Of a stretch of DNA of 64,000 nt, positions 10,888 to 21,859 are shown one piece after another. A program made the translations under genes and the position numbers. Position 1 is the stretch's first letter. The number at the start of each line of letters is the position of its first letter. Source of the stretch: Diploptera punctata (Eukaryota > Arthropoda > Insecta > Blattodea > Blaberidae); contig JASPKZ010007295.1 of the NCBI GenBank assembly GCA_030220185.1, positions 342,501 through 406,500 of the forward strand, written 5' to 3'. The notes beneath the pieces are model-generated. The model made no database searches and was not told the origin of the DNA. It worked only from the letters and a program-made list of their open reading frames with translations.

Positions 10888-11073
10888 ATGATGATCTTGC
10901 AGAAGATTTCCGGGCTGTTGGCCGTGGTCTTGAGGCTTGTAATTCCCCAACGTTTCGCCAGAGACTGCGACCCTTGAGGATGCCGGAGGCAGTCTCTGGC
11001 TGGCGAAACGTTGGGGAACTACATGCCTCAAGACCACGGCCAACAGCCCGGAAATCTTCTGCAAGATCATCAT
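10888..11073. repeat. Near-perfect hairpin, 81-85 bp arms, 20-nt loop
   Basis: The left arm (10,888-10,968) begins ATGATGATCTTGCAGAAGAT and the right arm (10,989-11,073) is its reverse complement, with two mismatches and a 4-nt indel. The arms contain CCCCAACGTTTCGCCAG and are much more GC-rich than the surroundings. Because it is a palindrome both strands have a 74-residue open frame, which I do not regard as a gene. It may be a foldback element or an end structure of a larger element. Confidence 0.9.
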
Positions 11074-11164
11074 AATTTATGTAATTTATACCCCTGAAAT
11101 AATGGCCAATCTGCAGTGTGAAGTCAACAATAGTAAATGATAAACATTAAAATATTTTTTATTC

Positions 11165-11475
11165 AGTGTCCCAGGTTGTCATTTCGACATTTCTGGTGTT
11201 CTCTCGTGGCATTGGCTTAATTGCAATCCACTTCTGAAATGTTTTTGACTAGAAGGCGGAGTTATGTTACCCCGATAATATGATGGGTGATAAATGATAA
11301 TGAAGCGCCAGGAGAGTTCTTAACGTAAACTTAACCTAAATTCCAGGCCATGGACAACCACAGGAATAATTCCCTTCAAGGAAAAAACAAATCTATGGTT
11401 TGACCGGGAATCGAACCCGGTACCTCATGAACATTAGTCAGGAATGCTGACCACTAACCCATGAGGCTGGTCATT
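11165..11475 (-). mobile_element. tRNA-headed SINE, family P2
   Basis: The head lies on the right: on the minus strand CATGGGTTAGTGGTCAGCAT acts as A-box region and CGGGTTCGATTCCCGG as B box. The body holds AATTATTCCTGTGGTTGTCC, then ACTCTCCTGGCGCTTCATTA, TATTATCGGGGTAACATAAC and a tail related to that of SINE P1b. Other copies are at 15,390, 42,385 and 45,045. Confidence 0.88.
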
Positions 11476-11797
11476 AAAACGTCTACTGTAAAATATACCA
11501 ACTTATACACTTACCTACTTAATATAGGGCAAGGAGTTCTGGGTAAGAATGATTCACTGTATTACAGACCTTAATGTCCTAAGATGTTAAATACAATCGT
11601 TAAATAAAATAACGTCTACATAAATATTATATCGTCATTACTTTTCACGGATTACTTCGCCTGTTTCGGTTTAGGTTGATCATTTCTTTGATCTTCCTCT
11701 TTTTCTATAGTTTCTGCATAGTAAATTTTATTCCTTAAAAAAGTAATGATGCCATCATTCAAGCTAGTGCTACCTATTTCCCACAATAAGAAAACTA

Positions 11798-12034
11798 CAG
11801 AGTGATCCATAAAAAAATATCTGAAATCTTATGTCTTTTGTAACATATCTATTTATTTCCTTTACAGAAAGAATATTAAGTAGTGGACATAACACCATAT
11901 ATTATCAGAGTGTCAGAGCGCACAATAAAAGTCAGAGACAATGAAGGAAGACATGTAGAACACTAAGTTGTAGGATAGTCATGGGTCTATACTGTGGCAC
12001 AAACATTTCGGTTACTTTTTTATGGGCCAACCTG
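11798..12034. mobile_element. Mariner-type MITE, 237 bp, TA duplication
   Basis: Flanking TA dinucleotides (11,796-11,797 and 12,035-12,036) enclose imperfect inverted ends: CAGAGTGATCCATAAAAAAA on the left and CAGGTTGGCCCATAAAAAAG read inward on the right. The right end in particular is a mariner-like terminus. No transposase remains. Confidence 0.75.
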
Positions 12035-12036
12035 TA

Positions 12037-13150
12037 CATTGTAATCATAAAATATATACTACTTCAAATATGATATTAACATTAAATAATATTCATGTAC
12101 ATTTAACAATAAATAAATAGCAATATTTATGTTATTAATAAATACAGAATGGTTAAGCAAGGAGATTCCAACTTTTGGTTAGTTTAATAGATATTTCATA
12201 TTATGGAATATAACCAGCTTAACTGAAACAAATTAGGCCTGAAGTATATTAGGTCTTATTTAAAGTGGATGAAATGACAATAAGGTTTGCATTACCAAAT
12301 TATATTTCATAGTAAAACATAGGCAATTATGGTCTGATTACTCCTTCGAACTAAAGTTACATTACTTTTAATATTTGGATTAAATTTCCATTCATTTTTT
12401 CGTCTCGTTATTTTATTAGCTTACAATATAATTAAATCATATTATGTTTTTTTAATTAGGCTACTGTAGGGATAAAACCTACACGTTTCGCTGGTGAAGA
12501 CACAATATCCTACTGTTGAAAGTTTTTGACTGCAGAAAACGTTATAGCATTAAGAATTTACTGTGGATAAAGAATCCGAATTCCAGTGAACTTACTAACT
12601 TATTCTATAGGTACTGGATCCGTTAGGAGACTTGGAAGTCGAACGTTCGATCCTGAAATATATACATTTTTTTGTATCGGACAAACATACTGATGATTTC
12701 ATCGACCCCATGTTATTGTCTCTAAACACTGATTTCTACGAGGAAACAAAGTTTTGACATGATTTTATGTACATGTACTGGAATTTGAGATTTGTTTTAT
12801 TTAAGACTTAATAAATTCAGAATTGCAATATTTCATACCACTACCTACTATTCAATTCTGTAAAAGGAAAATTAATTAAAATTTTAAGAGATACTGATTA
12901 AAATGTTTAGGGAATTCAGAATTCTCTATTTCCTTAAGGTTAACATAAGCTTAAAAGTGCATCTTTTCTCAGAATGTATTCGTAGCGAAGAATGAAACTT
13001 CGATTAATCACTTGTGAAAACTGTAATTTAACACAATTTTAATATTCGTGTTATTACATAAATATGATTTTTATAGCAACATGCATTTTCACTACATTTT
13101 ATAACATAACTTTGTTTTTAAATCCAGATGTTCAATAATTACTTCTAAAA
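12037..13150. other. AT-rich stretch, no gene seen
   Basis: Long AT-rich filler. A weak tRNA-like block sits near 12,610-12,655 (GGTACTGGATCCGTTAGGAG, then ACGTTCGATCC), probably a decayed SINE head. Confidence 0.4.
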
Positions 13151-13154
13151 AAAT

Positions 13155-13850
13155 ACCATCAGAAGAAAGTCTATATAAATCACTCTTTCAATTAAATAAC
13201 AATATACAGAATTATAATTTCAAAATATCAGTAAGTAAAAAGAGAATCTTAGCTTTTAAAGGATCAGATACTGTAAGAGCTAAAATAATTCTGGAGGAGA
13301 AACCCGTTGAACAAGTGAACCATTTTAAATACCTGGGTTATGAAATCTCCTATTTTAAAAATGAAGATCTATTTAACAAACTTAATAAATTTAATTATAC
13401 ATATGGCACAATTAAGAGAATATTTAAAAATACGAGAAAGAAAAAATAAAATTGTATACAGCAGTGGCAGTCCCCTTACTGTTGTATGGTAGTGAATTTT
13501 GGGTTTTAACTTAAAAGAGAAGAGAAGATCATAGAAGCAGCTGAAATGAGATTTCTGAGAAGTGTAGCTGGCTGTAAACTTTAGATAAAAGAAGAAGTGA
13601 AGATAATGGAAATGAGCTAAATATTTTTAAGCTTTTAGATAAAATAAGATAATCTAGAAACAAAAACTGGAAAGAACACGTTCAAAGAATGAAAGATGAA
13701 CGCATACCAAAAATTATACTTGATTACAAACAAAAAGGAGACAGGTATGTTGGTAGACCGAAAAAAGAGATAGATTCAACTTTGTGAATGAGAATCTACG
13801 AGACCGGAACAAGCCACATGGGCTTAATCCGTGATTGTTGTTGATGATGA
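13155..13850 (+). pseudogene. RTE-B-like non-LTR retrotransposon, RT C-terminal remnant
   Basis: Translation in patches gives FKISVSKKRILAFKG, HFKYLGYEISYFKNEDL, AVAVPLLLYGSEFWV, and EAAEMRFLRSVAGC, followed by a VGRP-like patch (GTTGGTAGACCGAAAAAA). The same order of motifs is seen in the RTE-B copies at 30,906-31,631 and 18,678-19,575. The ending is a GATGAT repeat. Frameshifts are frequent. Confidence 0.75.
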
Positions 13851-13886
13851 TGATGACTTTATGATGGCTTTTTTGTTGTATATATA

Positions 13887-14436
13887 CAGGATGTATCAAT
13901 ATTTATAACGCAAACTGAAATGGTAGAAAGTATATGATAATAGAAGCAAAAATGTTCTAGTAAACATGGGTCCTCAAACGAGCCATGTGCGAGATAAATG
14001 CAAATGTGTGGTTACAAGCCGCAACTGCCTTCATTAAGAAACATCATCCTAATTAGTGCAAATTTGTTTTAAAACTAGTATTTTCGTTTAATTGTCATTT
14101 TATGTTGGCTCAAAATTCACTCATAGCTTAACCTATCAAGGAATACAATTTATTACTTCATATGTTATACAGTATACTCTACACTCATACCAATTAAAGG
14201 AGTTGTTCAAAGTGTCGTCCTTGCATATGGTTGCAATATCGTACTCGTCTCTGCGGTGAGTTTCCACATAATATTTACAACGGAGGATATCAGTGGCGGC
14301 TCATACCCACATATTTGCAATGATAAATCTCGCACATGGTTTGTTTGCGGACCCATGTTTGCTCGAACTTTTTTGCTTTTATTACCGTATACTTACAACC
14401 GTTTCAGTTTGAGCTACAAAATTTTGATACATTCTG
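13887..14436. mobile_element. Mariner-type element with ~125-bp inverted repeats
   Basis: TA dinucleotides flank both ends (13,885-13,886 and 14,437-14,438). Ends are CAGGATGTATCAATATTTAT (left) and CAGAATGTATCAAAATTTTG (right, read inward), and the similarity continues inward for about 125 bp with scattered differences. The interior near 14,195-14,270, read on the minus strand, resembles a mariner transposase C-terminus (RVRYCNHMQGRHFEQLL in one frame), so this is a deleted mariner rather than a pure MITE. Confidence 0.75.
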
Positions 14437-14439
14437 TAT

Positions 14440-15385
14440 AAAGTAATGATAAAACAACTTTTCTCTTGGTTATAGTCTGGGAGCTATAATATAAATCTAC
14501 CTACAACTGGAGTTTGCCTTTCGGCACAAAATACAACTACAATTAATTTTTAACATACAGCAAATAAAATCGGAATCAATAAAATCAAATTTCTGATTAT
14601 TCAGTCCCAAAAAGATGAGAATGAAGGAGGCTTCAGACAGAAGAATTCTATAATTTATAACATTCTCCTAGCTTTATCAAGTATTGCTAAGCCTAGGACA
14701 TTCAAACGGATAGATCCTGTACTATCACTTTTTTTTGAGAAAAGACCAATAGAAAGACCTAGATGTAGATGCTATTAAGACTGATCTCAGTGATATATAG
14801 GATTTAAGAACTACAATCAGATGTCTTATGATAGGAACAATGGAGAGTCTTAGTGAATACAACATTGGGGTTTCATAAGCCACAAAGTTAGTTACTATGA
14901 CTGATGTGAAATTCAGCCTATTTTTCTATCGTAAAGACCGCAGGAATATCAATCAGAGTGCTCTCTCAGAGCATGATATCCTATGTTATGGACCCTTTAA
15001 AGTGAGAGGTGATCTGTATTAACCATTCATCGGATATCAAGGCTCATGCATATAATGCCTATATATCTCCGGTTCAACGTTCAAACTGTCAAGATCTTAT
15101 TTATTAATACAGATTAATAGCAATATTTAATAAGAGACCTCTTGGATTAACTGAGAATTGACACAACTTACATTCTATTCATAAATAGAGACTTAGGCTA
15201 CACGGCACAAGTATAAATGTTGCCCAGATAACATTTAGCCTTGCTTCAGAGTGTATATTAAAGGTGGGCTTATTAAATTTCTGTGTCTTGTTTCTGTCAA
15301 AATACTAAAATATTCCATTTGTCACTTTATATTTGTATTATACGTTAAAGAGAGAGGGAGAGAGAGTGAAATAACTTTTGATTTT
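14440..15385. other. AT-rich stretch, no gene seen
   Basis: No recognisable coding sequence or inverted repeat. A GA-rich run lies near 15,350-15,367. Confidence 0.4.
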
Positions 15386-15389
15386 TTTT

Positions 15390-15692
15390 TGTCTAATGCC
15401 ACCGGGTTGTCTTTAAATGATATTACTGGCTTTGTCCCCTAGCATTGGCAGAATTGTAATCCATTTCTTAAGTTGGGCCATCTGGAAGACGGAGTTACGT
15501 TACCCCGATGGTATGATGGGTGATAAATGATAATGAAGCTCCTGGTGAGTTCTTAACCTAAACTCCAGATAATGGGCAACCACTGGAATAATTTCCTTTA
15601 AGGAAACATTTCTATGGTTTTACCGGGAATCGAACCCGGGGTCTCATGAACAGTAGTCAGGAATGCTGACCACTAGCCCAGGAGGCTGGTCA
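15390..15692 (-). mobile_element. tRNA-headed SINE, family P2
   Basis: Same organisation as 11,165-11,475: the head at the right (minus strand CTGGGCTAGTGGTCAGCATT and CCCGGGTTCGATTCCCGG) and the tail at the left with GTTACGTTACCCCGATGG. The B box is well preserved. Confidence 0.88.
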
Positions 15693-15840
15693 ACTTTAAT
15701 TCTGAATATGCACATTTATAAATTTAATATTACGTAACAATACTTAGTTCTGAACTTTCAGTATTTTTGTCTGTCTTGAGCCTGAATTATGTCACGCAAA
15801 TTGTTCAGAGCAATGAAAAACCTATGAACATTGGTCTTAC

Positions 15841-16108
15841 ATATCGATGGTTGGCAATGAAAACCTCGTAACTCCATTTTAGTAAATTTTACGAGAGAAA
15901 CAAATAATTGTTTTAAATAATTATGAAAATTGATAAGCAATAGTTCCCACATACGATTTTACTACAGAATACAAATCAAGTTATTAATAAATTTGAAGTC
16001 CGTGTTCTTAACAGGTTATGCGTCACATATATCTGTGCTGGTTACTGGAGTTATGTGGTTTTCAATGACTGATGGAGTTACGAGGTTTTCATTGCCAACC
16101 GTCGATAT
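15841..16108. mobile_element. Small inverted-repeat element, 37-bp ends
   Basis: ATATCGATGGTTGGCAATGA at 15,841 continues for 37 bp and recurs as its reverse complement ending at 16,108, with one difference. The interior is AT-rich and non-coding. The end type matches no other element in the window, and no target duplication can be called. Confidence 0.65.
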
Positions 16109-16109
16109 G

Positions 16110-17410
16110 CAATTCGTACATAATCTGTTCAAGCAACGAAACATTTAAAAATACTTGTGAACAATTTGTTTGTTTGTTTGTTTGTTATTTGTTCGATGGT
16201 GAATACAAGGCTGAAAGCATTTCATGGGAATTGTGGCCAGAATTATTTTATTTGGGATTTGTCTTACGGTTAAGAAAATCCCTGAAAAACAAAAAACGAG
16301 GAAATTCAATCTGGCTAGGAATTGAACCGGGCCTACACTTATTTTAACGCTATACTGAATTCTACTTACCGTGAATAGAGTTGACTCACAAAGATTTGTT
16401 ACATTTCCTCTGAAAGAAGGAAATTAGCGGGGTACCGTGAGAAAAAAAATGTACTTTATAAGCGAGCATTTTTAAAATTATTTAATATAGAGAATTCTGG
16501 ATGCCCGTGAGTAATAAAGGAAGTGATATTTTAAAAATCTGAATGTAATATTAAGTTTTATGTAGAAAATAGTGTGGATAATATATCTTACTTGTTGTTG
16601 CTTCGACACACATGTTCAACATTTAAAATGTATATAAAAAATAAAATTATGAAAATGTCAGTCTATAGCATAAAAATTATTCTAAGTAGCCTTTTTTTTT
16701 TTCCAAAATTCAAACAAATCATAAATCCTTCTATATAACTCATAAATATCTCAAGTTCCATGTGCTTCACTAGAATACCATAATTTATTTTAAATTAAAA
16801 AATTATGCACAAAGTCATCTGCTAAACATAATTTGCCTTGAAGATAGACATGGATTACAAAATGTTTAAAAGCAATTTATCAGATGAAAAATATTTTGTG
16901 TTAGAATATGTTAGGCAAAATTAGTATGAATTAGTTGCCAATTGACAGCTGAAACTTGATAATTTAGCCTGCCTCTGGAAATTAGCCTATGAATATATTT
17001 TATTAAGTGCGCATTTAAGCTTCCAATTTTAGAAAAAAAAATAAATTTATAGTTGTCCGATTTTAATTTAGATAATTATTCATAAAGGATATGGACACAG
17101 CAGCTATAATACTTGGAATCGTAACGAACCAAAATGATTCAATCTGCTTGAGCTGTCGTATCACATACTTAAATCTATTCAAGAACAGGTTTGCAATGTT
17201 TTACTCTCTTATCCTTTCTCTCCAAATCTATCGTCTTATTCTCGGTCTTGCACTCCTTTTCATTTACGCTTTCTTTATGTTCTGCAGCTAGGAGATTTTT
17301 CGTACACCGCTCCTTCCCGCTGGAATCTAATACAAAACTCTTCTTGGTAAAGTTGCTAATCCTACATAAGATATTTAATACACAAGTGATCTTCTTGGTG
17401 ATAAAATATT
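16110..17410. other. AT-rich stretch, no gene seen
   Basis: Contains a TTTG microsatellite (16,167-16,187) and poly-A/T runs. A B-box-like word near 16,318-16,335 on the minus strand may be a decayed SINE. Confidence 0.4.
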
Positions 17411-17718
17411 AAAATATATACAGTCAATATGCCCATTTCACCAATTAATGTTTTAAAATGGTCAACAAGTTTCTACAGCCAAGCTGTCATTCCCAAGACC
17501 AGATATTGACTGAAGACAAAATTGATAATAAATAAATAAACAAATTAAGTTAAAAACAAACTCCACATGTGTTTTTAACTGAATTTGTTTATTTATTTAT
17601 TATCAATTTTGTCTTCAGTCAATATCTGGTCTTGAGAATGACAGCATGGCTGTAGAAACTTGTTGCCATTTAAAAACATTAATTGGTGAAATGGGCATAT
17701 TGACTGTATATATATTTT
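17411..17718. mobile_element. Foldback MITE, ~140-bp arms, 13-nt loop
   Basis: CAGTCAATATGCCCATTTCA at 17,421 pairs with its reverse complement ending at 17,706. The arms run to 17,557 and from 17,571, leaving a 13-nt loop. Flanks are TATATA on both sides, compatible with a TA duplication. Arms contain complementary AAATAAATAAACAAATT and differ at a few positions. Non-coding. Confidence 0.88.
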
Positions 17719-17719
17719 A

Positions 17720-18262
17720 CTACATAAGATAGTTTGTGAAATTAATTCAATCCTTGCAACAAGAAGAAGAGAGACGATTAATAAAGGTTCGTCGTCCGTC
17801 AGTAGGGTCCCTGTCTTGAGTTGTCTTTCAACAAGTTTCTAGTAAGTAAACAAATTTTTAAGCTATGGTATCAACATGTAAAAGAAATAGACGTTAAAAT
17901 GTTACCAATCCTGGGATTGTGAAAACCACAGAACCAATTCCCTGGGCAGATTTTCTGTGAGGAGGAAATCTAAATAAGATATTAAAACGATATTCAGTGG
18001 CGAGCTACCTGAGAAGGTATAAGTCCTATAAAAGCAACGGGAGGGGGGGGGGTAAAAGAATGAAGAAAACAGCAATAGACATATTGCATATTAAAATAAG
18101 TTAATTTTTAAAGTGTTATATATAAATTTCACAAACTAATTGCAAACATTTCCTTGAAGAGAGTTAGTTAAGTATGTGGTACGACAGCTCCGAACAGATC
18201 AAGCAGACTGAACTGGTTGCTGTCACTAGCTATCACAAGGAGTCATTTGGTAAGCGTGACTT
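17720..18262. other. AT-rich stretch with dispersed repeat, no gene seen
   Basis: A G-run lies near 18,040-18,052. The last 60 bp match 8,735-8,790 (GAACTGGTTGCTGTCACTAG). Confidence 0.4.
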
Positions 18263-18581
18263 AGTATTATCGCCTCACTATGATGCTTAACAAGCGGCTC
18301 GCTTTGTTTCCCCGCAGCTATTATGTGTTATTAGAATACAAAGATCCCGAGTACCACGAGTATCACGTTGATGCCACATTGCTATTCTTCCCTCAGTTTC
18401 AATTAAAACTCGGGACGTGGAGCACTCAATCCAGTTATAAAATTGTATACCGCAATTGTTATAATCATCAGTGATTTATTGTGATATAATAATACAATAC
18501 AATATCTATATATTATATTTGTTTAATATATAAGTGATTTCAACATGTGTCGGTCATGGGAAAATGTTTTAGACCCGAACG

Positions 18582-18612
<31 letters not shown>

Positions 18613-18677
18613 TAATAATAGTACTAATATGTAAATTTCAGCATGATGTTGTATGAATATCAAATTTATGTAGACCT

Positions 18678-19575
18678 TCTTCTTCTTCTTCTTCCTTCCA
18701 AGTATTAGGCCAAGGCCTGTTACGATCCTATAGAAAATTTTCCCTCCAGCGTTTCATAGGACGGCCCAGTGATCTTCGTCCTCTTGGTATATAATTATAA
18801 ACAGCTTTGGGGATCCGATTTGAACTCATTCTTTCAAGATGGTGTTTCCAATTTAGTTGGTACTGTTTAATATATTCCAAAATTGGCGTAGTCTTCAATT
18901 CTTTTAAGATATCGGTGTTCCTTTTCAGATCCCATCTGGTGTAACCCGCTGTTCTGCGCATGAATCTCATTTCATAAGCCGTTATTCTGCTTTCATGTTG
19001 TTTTTTTTAGTGTCCATGCTTCACTACCATAGGTCAACACTGGTCTAGCCAAAGTGTTATATAAACGTAATCTGGTGTTTTTTTTGTACAAGGGATGGTT
19101 TCATAACTTGATTAATAATTCCTAAACTTTTATTATAACTAGTAACTTTTTCAGGGATATCCTTTTCATCCCAGATAGAGAGATAATATCCAAGATATTT
19201 AAATTGATTAGATCTCTCTAAAATGTTATTCTGGAGACAGATTTTACTTTGTATGGGGTCCTTCCCATGAAATGCCATAATTTTAGTTTTGTTAATTGAT
19301 ATTTCCATATTAAATTTGGCACCTATTTTTTGTAAATTATAAATTGATCGTTGCAAATCATTTTCGGAAAGTGCCAGGAGAGCTAAATCGTCTGCAAAAA
19401 GAATAGCATCGAGTTTGAGGTTCCTATTGATGGGTATATATCCTCGTTGTGTTTTCCTCCATTCATTTATTAATTTATTCATGTATATAATGAAAAGCAC
19501 CGGTGAAAGTCCACATCCCTGTCTTACTCCAGTGTTGATCTTTTCCCAAGAAGATAATTTGCCATCTTGTTTAAC
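18678..19575 (-). mobile_element. RTE-B non-LTR retrotransposon inserted in MITE copy 1
   Basis: The minus-strand element ends in a GAA repeat at its 3' end (18,678-18,694). A possible 6-bp duplication AGACCT (18,672-18,677 and 19,576-19,581) flanks it; the uninterrupted MITE at about 61,108-61,113 has AGACCT once, which supports the boundary. It is 5'-truncated within the RT domain. Confidence 0.88.
18728..19500 (-). pseudogene. RTE-B reverse transcriptase, partial
   Basis: Frame 19,500-19,057 contains SPVLFIIYMNKLINEW-like motif B, the catalytic FADD in AILFADDLALLALSEN, SINKTKIMAFHGK and FKYLGYYLS. A second frame, 18,970-18,728, contains MRFMRRTAGYTRWD, LERMSSNRIPKAV and GRRSLGRPMKRW. A shift near 19,057 (AVLTYGSEAW-like region) breaks the gene. 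Only the RT second half and tail are present, so there is no activity. Confidence 0.85.
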
Positions 19576-19859
19576 AGACCTACAAGCTATATAATGTTGG
19601 AATTAGATTTAATAAGTAAGTACATATATAATTTTAATTTTAATGGTAAAAAGTTCAACAATACCAAATAATAACACAACAATTAAATAATAATTTAAAT
19701 AATGAATGTCTTCTGTCCTTGTGTAATAAACGCCCATAGCGCTATGAGAAACGTGACAACATCGCATATCAAGCATTGCCTCTCGGCACGCGCTTTTATA
19801 TAAACGGTTAACCATCAGAGTGAGGCGATAATACATCAATCTGAGTTTTAATTTCTTAA

Positions 19860-20031
19860 CGAGGTTTCACTTCTTCTCTCACACCAATTAAGTACTCAAT
19901 TGATTCATGAGGAAGAGTGCACTGATTGCCAGGTCCTATATCCAAGGAAACATTTCTAGCATGCACAGAATCGAGCTCGGAGTCTTAGGATCTATGTCAG
20001 AAATACTAACCGTTACACCACAGACATTAGA
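19860..20031 (-). mobile_element. Decayed tRNA-headed SINE
   Basis: On the minus strand GTCTGTGGTGTAACGGTTAG and GAGCTCGATTC sit about 45 bp apart, like Pol III A and B boxes. The body toward the left does not match families P1-P5 clearly. Confidence 0.45.
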
Positions 20032-20409
20032 CAAATACTCAGCCATGCAGAGTTAAACGTGGAGAAACTTTCAAGATAGTAGTAATTTATTTAACGTCGC
20101 TCCTTAATAACTCAGGTAAATAGCGTCGCAATTCAAATCCTATGGGCAGTAACTGTAATTTAAAGGTACCTCACAGTTTTGATGTTCTTTTACATCAGCA
20201 TCATATTTAGGTAACAAACCGGGGTCACAGCCTCCCTACGAACTCTCCTCCAGACCTCTCTATTCCTAACGACTGACCACCAATTTCGAATTTTAAGTCT
20301 TTGGACATCTTCCAAAACTCCATCCATCCACCTAGCTTCAGGTCTTACAACATTTCTTTCTCCATCTGGATAGTCCGTCATTATTTTTTCGACTCACTAC
20401 CATCCATTC

Positions 20410-20633
20410 TTTTAAACTGAACCAAACCTTCTGGTGGCATCATGGTCCTGGGGTCGACTCAGCCTCTAACGGAAATGAGTACCAAAAGCTTGTTCTGGGG
20501 TAAAGGCGGCCGTCACGCAGGGCTGACATCAAGTGCCGATTGCCTAGAAAAAGTGGGAGCCTTAACCTCCTACTACCCCAAGAGTCTCCTGAGGCCTGTA
20601 GTGAGATCACTTTACCTTTTAATATCCATTCTC
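20410..20633 (+). mobile_element. 5'-truncated SINE P4 inside the old retrotransposon
   Basis: Flanked by the duplication ATCCATTC (20,402-20,409 and 20,634-20,641). Starts at TTTTAAACTGAACCAAACCT, so the tRNA-like head is absent, and ends in TAGTGAGATCACTTTACCTT. The duplicated host codons encode the RMD of the retrotransposon tail, which fixes the order of events. Confidence 0.9.
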
Positions 20634-20861
20634 TGGTTATGCCCTGCCCATCTCAATCTATTTTAATATTATTTTATGCAACAATATCAGTGATTTATAC
20701 AAGTGATACAATGCCTCATTATATCATATTCGTCATTACCTTATTTTCTGAATGGGTCTTATTCTTCTCAGCATTTTCTTTAAAACAATTCTGAGCTCAG
20801 TAATGGTGTTTTCAGTCAAGACCCAAGTCTCACCTCCGTACGTTAGCACATGCTCTATTAA

Positions 20862-21672
20862 TCTAATATATAAAAATTAATGTTTGTTTGTTTGTCTGTT
20901 TGTTCGTACTTTATGCGCGGCCAAACCGTTGATCCGATTGTGATGGGGCCTTTGCAAAATATTGAGATTCCCGGGATGAACATAGGCTATAAGAGAGTTG
21001 TGATATTCAACTCCTACATCCTAAAAAATCGCCCTTTCTAGTGGAAAACGTGAAAAAAGTAGCTCTTTTGGATGCTTAAATGGCATACGCTGCCTAAACC
21101 ATTACAAATACACAAAATTAATGTACACAGAATTGAATATCTCAGAAAGCTCTACAAAAAAGTCCGCGACAGCATATGTTTATCTCTTACGGATAACTCA
21201 CAATAACCATTTTCGTCTTTCATTGGTGCCAAGAAAATCGAGACAAGTAGGCCCTACGTAGATTCCTGTGCAAGCATAGCAGCACATGGCGGGTATCCTT
21301 TTACGGATAACTCACAATAACGAATTTTGTCTTTTAGATCATTCATGCCAAGAAGATCGAGATAAGTAGATTCCCGAGCAACACCGGGTAATCAGCACGG
21401 GGAATCTCAAAATAATTACGATTTACATTTATAACTATTTTTCATTTTACTTATTCAACTAATCATAAGAAGTACTTTTTTTTTTTGTCTTTCAGCTCAT
21501 TTATGCCAAGAAGACCGGGATGAGTAGATTCCCGGACAACGCCGGGTAAACAGCACGGGGTATCTAAAAATAATTACGATATACATTTTTCCTTTCACTT
21601 ATTCAACTAAACATAAAAGCACATTAATTTCCATTTATTTAGGCGTAGCAGCGCACGCCGGGTATTAGCTAG
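20862..21672 (+). mobile_element. Non-autonomous Helitron, copy 1
   Basis: Begins with TCTAATATATAAAAATTAAT after a host A and ends with CTAG before a host T, the A|TC...CTAG|T arrangement of Helitrons. Just before the end is a hairpin GGCGT-AGCAGCGC-ACGCC followed by GGGTATTAGCTAG. There is no Rep/helicase, so it depends on a helper. The interior carries two units with CAACGCCGGGTAAACAGCAC-type sequence that resemble the 3' terminus. Related copies are at 24,464-25,200 and 40,993-41,928. Confidence 0.9.
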
Positions 21673-21859
21673 TGTGTTATAAAATCTGAGTTTTGGGTTA
21701 AAAGTGAGATTTTTATCTAAAATATTTAACCATTACGTAGCAACATTTATCGGAATTTTGAATTATCTTATTTATTTTCTCTTTACTCTCATTACTGCTG
21801 TTAATTTGGATCCCCAGATATACAAAACTTTCAACTTTTTTCTAATTTAAAATTCTCTA

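Larger units (their letters stand above)
18267..19831. mobile_element. TA-flanked MITE (copy 1), split by an RTE-B insertion
   Basis: Terminal inverted repeats TTATCGCCTCACTATGATGC (left) and TTATCGCCTCACTCTGATGG (right, read inward) with TA on both outer sides. Removing the insertion at 18,678-19,575 and one copy of its duplication leaves about 661 bp. The same element occurs at 57,423-61,360, where the two halves are separated at a different point. Non-coding; the TA and terminus suggest the Tc1/mariner superfamily. Confidence 0.92.

Noticed and set aside
10849..11075. Two 74-codon frames on opposite strands
   Set aside because: They exist only because the region is a palindrome; they have no start context or family features.
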